A stretch of DNA of 31,686 nucleotides from Anthropogastromicrobium sp963604075 (GTDB lineage Bacteria; Bacillota; Clostridia; Lachnospirales; Lachnospiraceae): assembly GCA_963604075.1 (NCBI GenBank), contig CAVCPW010000096.1, positions 1 to 31,686 on the forward strand. The letters run 5' to 3'. This document shows positions 25,935-31,686 of the stretch, one piece after another. Below the pieces are notes generated by a model. The model was not told where the DNA came from, did no database searches, and worked only from the letters and a program-made list of their open reading frames with translations. The translations under genes and the position numbers were made by a program. Position 1 is the stretch's first letter; each line of letters opens with the position of its first letter.

Positions 25935-27164
25935 GTGCTTAAAGGAAAAGAAAATGAGAAATATTTTAAAATTGTAGTGACAGGAGTGATTATCCTGCTG
26001 ATCGGGACGATATGCTTCTTTTTGTTTTACCGTATTCGCGGTTTTGGAGCGTTTTTCAATGATCTCATTGGGATATTAGAGCCGTTTATTTATGGATTTG
26101 TGATTGCTTATGTGCTGCGTCCGACGTGCCGCTGGTGGGAGAGACATATAAGACAGTTGCTTGAGAAGGCACATATAAAGCACGCCGGAGCGATTGCATC
26201 GGGACTGGCGATTACATTTTGTGAATTACTGGCGTTGACTATTGTGATTGCACTTTTTATGCTTGTCATTCCACAGGTAGTTACGAGCATAATGTCTTTG
26301 ATCAGTGCATTGCCGGATCAGTTGGATAATGCGAACACATGGCTTCATGATACGCTTGAAAAATATCCGACAGCGCAGCAAAACTGGGATAAAATGTATG
26401 CAGATTTATCCACTCAATTAAAGGAATGGTTAAATGGCGATCTGGCACCTATGCTGCAGGCATTGTTTAATGGAATCAGCAATCAGGTGGTAGGTATAGT
26501 AGGTTTTCTGAAGAATGCATTTTTGGGAGTGATTGTTTCCATATATCTACTTGCTGCTCGCAGACGTTTCAGAGCGCAGAGCAGATTGATCCTTTTTAGC
26601 ATATTTAAGGAAAAGTGGGCGAAACTGATTGAGGAAGAGATTGAATATGCAGACAGAATGTTTAGCGGATTTCTGATGGGAAAGCTGCTCGATTCTTTGA
26701 TTATTGGAATCATCTGTTTTGTAGGAACATATCTGATGGGAATTAAATCTGCACTCCTTATAAGTGTAGTGGTAGGCGTAACGAATGTCATTCCTTTTTT
26801 TGGACCGTACATCGGTGCGATACCGTCAATTTTGTGGCTGCTTCTTGAAAACCCGCTGCATGCAGTGTATTTTATGATTTTTATTCTTATTTTGCAGCAG
26901 GCTGACGGGAATTTTATAGGTCCCAAAATCCTGGGAAATTCAACAGGTTTGTCATCGTTTTGGGTATTATTTTCCATTTTGTTTTTTGGTGGTCTGTGGG
27001 GCTTTGTAGGCATGATCATCGGAGTGCCGCTCTTTGCCGTAATCTATGACATTATTACAAGATTGGTTGTAAGAGGACTGCGCTATAATCAAAAGGAAGA
27101 TATGCTGGAAGCATATGATGATGAATATGTAAAGAAAGTCGGGAAATCGCCGGAACAGAAATAG
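25935..27164 (+). CDS. AI-2E family membrane transporter
   Basis: A 409-residue integral membrane protein of the AI-2E/PerM family, with about eight hydrophobic segments. Two early ones (VVTGVIILLIGTICFFLFY and the segment starting FIYGFVIAYVL) are followed by the long amphipathic stretch typical of the family, then the conserved block VVGVTNVIPFFGPYIGAIP and IIGVPLFAVIYDI near the end. The transported substrate is unknown; many family members are not AI-2 exporters. The frame is open from 25902, but GGAGGGTG at 25922-25929 points to GTG 25935. In-frame codons after the stop still look like a charged tail. Confidence 0.88.
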   Translation: MLKGKENEKYFKIVVTGVIILLIGTICFFLFYRIRGFGAFFNDLIGILEPFIYGFVIAYVLRPTCRWWERHIRQLLEKAHIKHAGAIASGLAITFCELLALTIVIALFMLVIPQVVTSIMSLISALPDQLDNANTWLHDTLEKYPTAQQNWDKMYADLSTQLKEWLNGDLAPMLQALFNGISNQVVGIVGFLKNAFLGVIVSIYLLAARRRFRAQSRLILFSIFKEKWAKLIEEEIEYADRMFSGFLMGKLLDSLIIGIICFVGTYLMGIKSALLISVVVGVTNVIPFFGPYIGAIPSILWLLLENPLHAVYFMIFILILQQADGNFIGPKILGNSTGLSSFWVLFSILFFGGLWGFVGMIIGVPLFAVIYDIITRLVVRGLRYNQKEDMLEAYDDEYVKKVGKSPEQK

Positions 27165-27300
27165 CCAAAAGAAAAAGAATCATGAGAGGAGGCTAAAGAA
27201 GAAACAAAAAAAGAGTCAGAAGAACCAAAATAAAGAGAACCAGAAAAATAATAAAAGAATAAAAAGAATCACATGATGATAACGGAAGGGAGCAACAGTG

Positions 27301-28005
27301 ATGGCAGTAACACCAATGCTTGAATGTAATGAGTTGACAAAAAAGTATGGCTCAGAGAAAGCAGTAAACAATCTGAATATGAAGATTGAGAGAGGACGTG
27401 TTTACGCACTACTTGGACCAAATGGAAGCGGAAAGAGTACGTTTATGAAGATGGCAGCAGGTCTTATTCATCAAAGCAGCGGAGAAATTTTGATAGACGG
27501 TAAGCCAGTAGGAAAGGAAAGTAAGGCACACACTGTATATATGCCGACAGAGTCTTATTTTTATCCTTATATGACATGGAAGGATGCAGGCAATTATTTT
27601 TCGGATTTTTATGAGGATTTTCAGCCGGAAACATATAATGAGCTTCTGGAGACATTTTCACTTGAACCGAAGATGAAGATTTCCAAAATGTCCTCAGGTA
27701 TGATGGCAAAGGGAAAGGTGGCACTGGCACTTTCACGAGAGGCCAAGCTTATTATGCTGGATGAGCCTCTTAACGGCATTGATATCATTGCAAGAGATCA
27801 GATTTTGAAAAATATTGAGAAGTATTGCCATGGAGACAAGACATTTCTGGTATCAAGTCACTTAGTGGATGAGCTGCAGCGCATGACAGATTATGCAGTA
27901 TTTATGAAAAAAGGCAGTCTTGTCATGAGTGGCAGAGTGGAAGAATTGACGAGTCATCACGGAAAAACGATGACAGAATTATATAAGGAAGTCTACGGTG
28001 GCTGA
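27301..28005 (+). CDS. ABC transporter ATP-binding protein
   Basis: A 234-residue ATPase. Walker A GPNGSGKST is at residues 39-47 and Walker B is LIMLDEPLNGID. The signature motif is the degenerate MSSGMMAKGK instead of LSGGQ, as in several YtrB-type ATPases, and the switch histidine is in LVSSH. With the permease next door it forms an export-type two-component ABC system of unknown substrate. GTG at 27298 directly precedes the ATG and could be used instead; GAAGGGAG lies upstream. No GntR regulator, the frequent companion of this type, is present in the window. Confidence 0.9.
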   Translation: MAVTPMLECNELTKKYGSEKAVNNLNMKIERGRVYALLGPNGSGKSTFMKMAAGLIHQSSGEILIDGKPVGKESKAHTVYMPTESYFYPYMTWKDAGNYFSDFYEDFQPETYNELLETFSLEPKMKISKMSSGMMAKGKVALALSREAKLIMLDEPLNGIDIIARDQILKNIEKYCHGDKTFLVSSHLVDELQRMTDYAVFMKKGSLVMSGRVEELTSHHGKTMTELYKEVYGG

Positions 28006-28020
28006 ATAATACAAGAAAGC

Positions 28021-28081
28021 CTATAGTAGTTAAAGGCAGTCTTATGGTAGTTAAAAACAGTCTATAGTAGTTAAAAACAGG
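28021..28081 (+). repeat. Three tandem imperfect 20-bp repeats
   Basis: CTATAGTAGTTAAAGGCAGT, then a CTTATGGTAGTTAAAAACAG unit, then CTATAGTAGTTAAAAACAGG. They lie in the spacer between the ABC ATPase and permease genes. Confidence 0.75.
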
Positions 28082-28129
28082 GTAATAATGCTTTGGAGGT
28101 GATCTAAGCATTATGAGTCAGGAGGAAAG

Positions 28130-28906
28130 ATGTTTCGTTTATCAAAATATGAGCTTCGTAAGAATATGATTGCACTGCTTGTCTTACTGGGAGGTTTGGC
28201 AGGTCTGGAGATTGGATATTTATTTGGCGTTAAAAGCGGCAGACAAGAACTTGCGCTGATGTGGTTGGCATTTTTTGCTCTTTACGCATTGATATGTTAT
28301 TTTGCTGTGTTTATTTTTGCTATTACTAACTATTACAGGGAAATTAATTCCAGAACAAGTTATCTGGTGTTCATGACACCAGTTAGTCCGTTAGGCATCA
28401 TTTTATCAAAGATGCTTACAGTATTGGTGCTTGGTGTTATTTTGGCTGTAGCAATTGGTGCGCTTGGATGGTTGGATATGGTGATGTTTCTTGATCATTT
28501 TAGTGAATATCAGAGCTTGGGAGAAGTCATTATTGAGATGCTGAACAGTATTGGAATTAATACAACACACCTCGCGTCTTCGGCATTGCTTGGTACTATT
28601 GTATTTATATTATCAATATTTTCGAGTGTAGCAATACTTTATTTTTGTATTACGCTGGCAGCAACGCTTTTACAGAATAGTAAACTTAAGCTGATCGTAA
28701 CTGTACTTTTGGTTGTGGCTGGTATATATGCACAATCCAAAATTGATGGCTTTATCAGTAATGCGAGCCAGATGGTTTACGGAGATTCTGTTAATTTTAT
28801 GCAGGTAGTAATGCAGTCAGGGCCTTATGTGCTTGTAAATCTTGTAGAGCTGGCTGTATTCATAGCGCTTACGACATGGCTGTTAGATAAGAAGCTGTCA
28901 CTGTAA
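28130..28906 (+). CDS. ABC transporter permease (membrane subunit)
   Basis: A 258-residue protein with about six hydrophobic segments and a short cytosolic N-terminus (MFRLSKYELRKN), the pattern of ABC-2-like permeases. Partner of the ATPase gene that ends about 125 bases upstream. A short polar loop after the second segment carries YYREINSRTSYLVFMTPVS, where ABC-2 permeases contact the ATPase. Substrate unknown. AGGAGGAAAG precedes the ATG. Confidence 0.82.
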   Translation: MFRLSKYELRKNMIALLVLLGGLAGLEIGYLFGVKSGRQELALMWLAFFALYALICYFAVFIFAITNYYREINSRTSYLVFMTPVSPLGIILSKMLTVLVLGVILAVAIGALGWLDMVMFLDHFSEYQSLGEVIIEMLNSIGINTTHLASSALLGTIVFILSIFSSVAILYFCITLAATLLQNSKLKLIVTVLLVVAGIYAQSKIDGFISNASQMVYGDSVNFMQVVMQSGPYVLVNLVELAVFIALTTWLLDKKLSL

Positions 28907-28952
28907 CTATAGTGATTTTCAAGGCAATGCTTCCAGGCGATTGCATTATTTT

Positions 28953-29073
28953 ATTGAATTGCTATAAGAGCTTAAGAAGTTAGTATTGAATCGCTGTGTA
29001 AGAGCTATCAGAATTTTTAATTGAATCACTATAAGAGCTATAAGATTTTATTGAATCACTGTAAGAAGCTTTT
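28953..29073 (+). repeat. Four degenerate tandem repeats of 30-35 bp
   Basis: Each unit opens with ATTGAATYRCT (28953, 28985, 29020, 29050) followed by GTAAGAGCT/ATAAGAGCTATAAG-like sequence. They fill the gap between the ABC permease and nrdG. No open frame or promoter is evident inside the array. Confidence 0.75.
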
Positions 29074-29080
29074 ATTGTGG

Positions 29081-29110
29081 TTGACTTTACACGTGCAAAG
29101 CAGATAGATT
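29081..29110 (+). promoter_or_regulatory. Candidate promoter of nrdG
   Basis: TTGACT, an 18-base spacer and TAGATT, just after the repeat array. The -10 is weak. Confidence 0.45.
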
Positions 29111-29131
29111 ATAAAACAATCCAGGTATCGA

Positions 29132-29160
29132 ATGAGTGTCAAAAGTTTTTTGGCACTCAT
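29132..29160 (+). other. Hairpin in the nrdG leader
   Basis: ATGAGTGTCAAAA and TTTTGGCACTCAT pair over 13 bases (one G-U) with a three-base loop, 26 bases before the nrdG start codon. Only a few T residues follow the stem, so it is a possible attenuator or stability element rather than a clear terminator. Confidence 0.6.
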
Positions 29161-29186
29161 ATCATTATATGCGAGAGGAACGATTC

Positions 29187-29708
29187 ATGAACTATGCGGA
29201 AATAAAGGAATTTGACATTGCGAATGGCCCAGGTGTGCGCATTACGCTTTTTGTGAGCGGATGCAGACATCATTGCAAAAATTGTTTTAATGAGGTTGCG
29301 TGGGATTTTAATTACGGGGCAGTGTTTGATGAAGCGATGGAAGATGTCATTGTGGAAAAGCTGAATAATGACTTTGTACGTGGCTTGACATTGCTTGGAG
29401 GGGAACCGCTTGATCCGCAAAATCAGGCAGGAGTATTAAAGCTACTGGAAAAAGTGAGAAAATGCTGTCCTAAAAAGGATATCTGGTGTTATACAGGCTA
29501 TGTCTGGGAAAAGGATGTATGCGGTTGGATGAGCGAGCAATGTCCTGAGACAGCAAAAATTCTGCCGTTAATTGACGTTTGTGTGGATGGACCGTTTATT
29601 GAGGCACGCAAAAATATTTCACTTCAGTTTCGCGGTTCAGAGAATCAACGTCTGATCGATGTCCCGAAAACTTTACAGACGGGAGAAATCGTCTTGTGGG
29701 AGGGATAA
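29187..29708 (+). CDS. nrdG: Anaerobic ribonucleoside-triphosphate reductase activating protein
   Basis: A 173-residue radical SAM activase that generates the glycyl radical on NrdD for anaerobic dNTP synthesis. The [4Fe-4S]/SAM motif CxxxCxxC is C26, C30, C33 in GCRHHCKNC. GGEPLDP is the SAM-binding GGE motif. The frame continues upstream to 29136 but GAGAGGAA lies 6 bases before the ATG at 29187. No nrdD is found in this window, so the reductase must be encoded elsewhere. It overlaps or abuts the next gene (TAATG). Confidence 0.92.
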   Translation: MNYAEIKEFDIANGPGVRITLFVSGCRHHCKNCFNEVAWDFNYGAVFDEAMEDVIVEKLNNDFVRGLTLLGGEPLDPQNQAGVLKLLEKVRKCCPKKDIWCYTGYVWEKDVCGWMSEQCPETAKILPLIDVCVDGPFIEARKNISLQFRGSENQRLIDVPKTLQTGEIVLWEG

Positions 29709-29710
29709 TG

Positions 29711-30139
29711 ATGGAATATGTATATATAGCTGCGATGGTTGTCGCACTTGTTGCGGTTATGGTGATCGGCTTTATCTTGCGAAAGAGGCTTCACCGGTAT
29801 CAGCCTGCACAGGATGGGCTGGAGTTTGAAGTTCTGTGCACACAGATTCTGACAGCGAAGGGATATGAAAATGTGGAATTGACGCCTAGAACAGGGGATT
29901 ATGGTGTTGATATCTTTGCAGAGAAGGATGGTGTGCGATGGGCGTTTCAATGCAAATATTACAGCAATCCTGTCGGTGTGCGTGCAGTGCAGGAAATTTA
30001 CAGTGGACGCGATTTTTACCATTGCATGGTAGGTGTCGTTATGACAAACAATAGATTTACAAAGAATGCAGTGACACTTGCCAATGAGCTGAATATTTTG
30101 CTATGGGATGGTAATGAGCTGGATAAGCTGCTGATTTGA
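29711..30139 (+). CDS. Membrane-anchored Mrr-like restriction endonuclease domain protein
   Basis: A 142-residue protein. One N-terminal membrane segment (about 4-24) is followed by RKR and a compact Mrr_cat-type nuclease fold: GLEFEVLCTQIL, TPRTGDYGVDIFAEKDG, then WAFQCKYY. The D67...Q80-x-K82 pattern is the Mrr version of the PD-(D/E)xK site. Proteins of this kind are found in many Firmicutes; their role is unclear. An ATG at 29708 overlaps the nrdG stop by one base; GGGAGGG spacing favours 29711. Translationally coupled to nrdG, though a functional link is unproven. Confidence 0.8.
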   Translation: MEYVYIAAMVVALVAVMVIGFILRKRLHRYQPAQDGLEFEVLCTQILTAKGYENVELTPRTGDYGVDIFAEKDGVRWAFQCKYYSNPVGVRAVQEIYSGRDFYHCMVGVVMTNNRFTKNAVTLANELNILLWDGNELDKLLI

Positions 30140-30196
30140 ACAACTGTTGTTGATATAAATTGATACCCAAAAGATTGAGTCTTACGGTTTTTTACC

Positions 30197-30224
30197 TTGT
30201 TTTTTCTAAAAAAACGCATATAAT
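30197..30224 (+). promoter_or_regulatory. Candidate promoter of the Cof-type HAD gene
   Basis: TTGTTT, a 16-base spacer and TATAAT, about 120 bases upstream of the start codon. Another TATAAT at 30242-30247 has no clear -35. Confidence 0.5.
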
Positions 30225-30297
30225 TTCACATAGAATATGATTATAATGCATTTCTATTTAAGCGTATTTTTTAACAGGAGAGCCAGCTACTTAAAGA

Positions 30298-30326
30298 CCA
30301 TTACCTTTAGGTGATGGGAAGTTCAA
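30298..30326 (+). repeat. Hairpin motif, upstream copy (IS200/IS605 right-end-like)
   Basis: CCATTACC-TTTA-GGTGATGG followed by GAAGTTCAA. The 26 bases at 30300-30325 match the minus strand of 31254-31279 at 21 positions. Similar hairpin-plus-TTCAA endings occur at right ends of IS200/IS605-type elements; that assignment is from memory. Confidence 0.55.
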
Positions 30327-30347
30327 GATGAAAGGATTTCAATTCAC

Positions 30348-31139
30348 ATGAAGCAAAAAATCGTTTTTTTTGATATTGATGGCACATTGATTACAGAGGA
30401 TGGCAATCAGACACTTCCGGAAAGTACAGTCTATGCTATTCAGGAATTACGCCGCCGCGGTCACCTTGCGTTTATCAATTCTGGCCGTACATTATTTAAT
30501 GTAATTGAGCAGCCGTATATTTTACGAATTGGCTTTGACGGTTATGTATGTGCTTGTGGTGCACATATTTTATATCGCGGAGAACATTTACTTACAGCTA
30601 CTGTTCCAGAGGAAGCTCATGATATTATTGTCAATGCAGCACGTCAATATCATATGGAATTAATGATGGAAGGACCGGACAACTTCTATTTTGATATGTC
30701 TATGCCAATGAATGCTTCCAGACAAGTTCTCTATGATCGTTTTCCAAACCATAGAGAAAGTGTGGATATTCCGAATAAGTGCTTTAACAAATTTGTTACC
30801 TGGGAGACGCCAAAGAGTGATACAGATGCCTTCGTAAAGGCGGTGGCACCATGGTTTACATATATCAATCGTGGTGGTGGATTTGGTGAATTTTGTATGC
30901 ATGCATATAGCAAGGCAACTGGAATACAGTTTCTTGCAGATCGCTTTGGTCTGTCGCTTGATGATTGCTATGTGATTGGAGATTCTATGAATGACCTGCC
31001 GATGCTGGATTACGTGCAGCACAGTATTTTGATGGGTAACGGAACACCGTCACTTCGTTCTCATGTTGAGTATGTCACGACTGATATTCTTGATGATGGC
31101 ATAGAAAATGCATTGGCACATTATAATCTTATTCCGTGA
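30348..31139 (+). CDS. HAD-superfamily phosphatase, Cof-type (IIB)
   Basis: A 263-residue cytosolic phosphatase. Motif I is FFDIDGTL (D9, D11), motif II is INSGRT, and motif IV is GDSMNDLPML, with the C2B cap between. This matches the Cof/YbiV-like sugar phosphatase group; the substrate is unknown. The AAAGGA site is about 11 bases from the ATG. It stands alone between two inverted copies of the hairpin motif, ahead of the rRNA operon promoter region. Confidence 0.9.
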   Translation: MKQKIVFFDIDGTLITEDGNQTLPESTVYAIQELRRRGHLAFINSGRTLFNVIEQPYILRIGFDGYVCACGAHILYRGEHLLTATVPEEAHDIIVNAARQYHMELMMEGPDNFYFDMSMPMNASRQVLYDRFPNHRESVDIPNKCFNKFVTWETPKSDTDAFVKAVAPWFTYINRGGGFGEFCMHAYSKATGIQFLADRFGLSLDDCYVIGDSMNDLPMLDYVQHSILMGNGTPSLRSHVEYVTTDILDDGIENALAHYNLIP

Positions 31140-31155
31140 TGGTATTTAACCAAAT

Positions 31156-31254
31156 CAAGTAAGTCCCCCTGCTTTAATTGCGAAAAGCAATAAGCAGGGG
31201 GACTTACTTGTATCAGGAGGCGTGTAAGCGCCTTCTGATAAACTGCGGGGCAGT
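31156..31254. other. Run of three abutting hairpins downstream of the HAD gene
   Basis: Hairpin 1 is 31156-31210 (24 pairs with a 2-base bulge; arms begin CAAGTAAGTCCCCCTGCTT). Hairpin 2 is 31211-31240 (TATCAGGAGGCG with CGCCTTCTGATA, one G-U). Hairpin 3 is 31242-31254 (ACTGC-GGG-GCAGT). They follow each other almost without linker. Hairpin 1 could stop transcription of the HAD gene but lacks a U tract. Could be a structured RNA or a transposon end. Confidence 0.75.
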
Positions 31255-31347
31255 GAACTCCCCATCACCCCAGGGTAGTATTTTTTACGCTCTATCAAAT
31301 CTGGCAGAGTACCACGTCCATAGGAGCGATGCACCGCATGGGCGTGG
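31254..31347 (-). repeat. Hairpin motif, downstream inverted copy (IS200/IS605 right-end-like)
   Basis: Read on the minus strand: a 10-bp hairpin ATGGGCGTGG/CCACGTCCAT (31347-31312), an AT-rich linker, then ACTACCCTGGGGTGATGGGG ending AGTTCA. The last 26 bases match the upstream copy at 30300-30325. No transposase or TnpB frame accompanies it. Confidence 0.5.
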
Positions 31348-31430
31348 AGACTTCATTTTATAAAATATGTGAATTGTGGTTGAATTGGCAACAAAATAAT
31401 AAAAAGACACGAAAAAATAAGAAAAAACGG

Positions 31431-31459
31431 TTGACATATCATGAGAGGAGTGGTATCAT
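31431..31459 (+). promoter_or_regulatory. rRNA operon-type promoter P1
   Basis: TTGACA, a 17-base spacer and TATCAT, after an A-rich upstream stretch (31391-31428) that could act as an UP element. Confidence 0.85.
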
Positions 31460-31583
31460 AGTCAACGTTGCATCAAATAACAGCAACACAACAACGACAA
31501 CTTGAAAACAACTTAAGAAAATGAATATATGAAAGTAATAATTTATTAAGTTGAAAATAAAAATAAAAAAGTTGAAAAAGTTG

Positions 31584-31612
31584 TTGACAAATGCTTGATG
31601 CTGTGGTAATAT
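31584..31612 (+). promoter_or_regulatory. rRNA operon-type promoter P2
   Basis: TTGACA, a 17-base spacer and TAATAT. Between P1 and P2, a weaker TTGAAA-18-TATATG at 31502-31531 is also possible. Confidence 0.88.
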
Positions 31613-31686
31613 ATAGAAGCTGTCGCTGAGACAGACGATCTGATAAGGATCATAAAGATAAGAACCTTGATAATTGAACAGTATAA
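31613..31686 (+). other. Probable rRNA operon leader (16S gene just beyond the window)
   Basis: It contains the small hairpin CTGTC/GACAG (31620-31634), then GATC repeats and AGAACCTTGATAATTGAACA close to the edge, a sequence style common before 16S genes in Lachnospiraceae. No rRNA sequence proper is inside the window. Confidence 0.65.

Noticed and set aside
28953..29073. Possible CRISPR array
   Set aside because: Units are degenerate, contiguous and without unique spacers of equal length, and no cas genes are present.
31178..31363. A 61-codon open frame across the hairpin region
   Set aside because: It runs through dense inverted repeats, lacks a ribosome binding site and shows no recognisable protein features; noncoding structure explains it better.
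1..31686. tRNA or complete rRNA genes
   Set aside because: No T-loop GGTTCGAATCC-like sequence with cloverleaf arms and no 16S/23S sequence was found; the rRNA operon signals only reach its leader.

Overview
The window looks like chromosomal DNA of an anaerobic Gram-positive of the Lachnospiraceae type (Clostridia). The pointers are AGGAGG-type ribosome binding sites with TTGACA/TATAAT promoters, a Na+-translocating biotin decarboxylase cluster, an anaerobic ribonucleotide reductase activase, the cmk-ispH-rpsA order (ispH and rpsA are fused in some Clostridia), a sortase-assembled pilus locus, and a right edge that reads like the promoter and leader of a ribosomal RNA operon. These family-level statements come from reading the translations; no database search was run.

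Layout. Positions 1-4750 hold the end of a HAD hydrolase gene, oligoendopeptidase F, a small nitroreductase-like protein, a DUF3343 protein and a lipoprotein SH3b/PdaA-like polysaccharide deacetylase. A two-sided terminator separates these from a convergent M18 aminopeptidase gene (4935-6329, minus). A divergent promoter region follows, with the strong TTGAAT-17-TACAAT promoter of a five-gene operon (6604-12081): acyl-CoA carboxyltransferase, lipoprotein-type OadG, biotin carrier, OadB-type Na+ pump, and a 5S/OadA carboxyltransferase. Together these encode the 12S, 1.3S and 5S parts of a transcarboxylase plus a membrane decarboxylase pump. Next come a BaiN/HI0933-type flavoprotein and cmk-ispH-rpsA (12262-16202), then a convergent DEDD-type exonuclease-like gene (minus).

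The accessory part is 17440-25670. It opens with two tandem genes for full-length paralogous proteins of unrecognised family with putative DNA-binding N termini. The first is split by a one-base frameshift at a run of eight G residues, which suggests a phase-variable (ON/OFF) locus. Downstream lie a coiled-coil protein, a type I signal peptidase, an LPSTG major pilin, a class C sortase and a second pilin-like surface protein with a Pro-Thr-Thr repeat stalk. The paralogues may regulate the pilus, but only position supports that.

From 25850 on there are an AI-2E family permease gene with a clear promoter, an ABC ATPase/permease pair, nrdG overlapping a membrane-anchored Mrr-like nuclease, and a Cof-type HAD phosphatase. 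That last gene is flanked by inverted copies of a 26-nt hairpin motif resembling IS200/IS605 right ends. Its 3' side is a run of abutting hairpins followed by two strong promoters of a probable rRNA operon whose 16S gene would begin just past the window. Several spacers (17617, 20841, 28021, 28953) carry short tandem or dispersed repeats.
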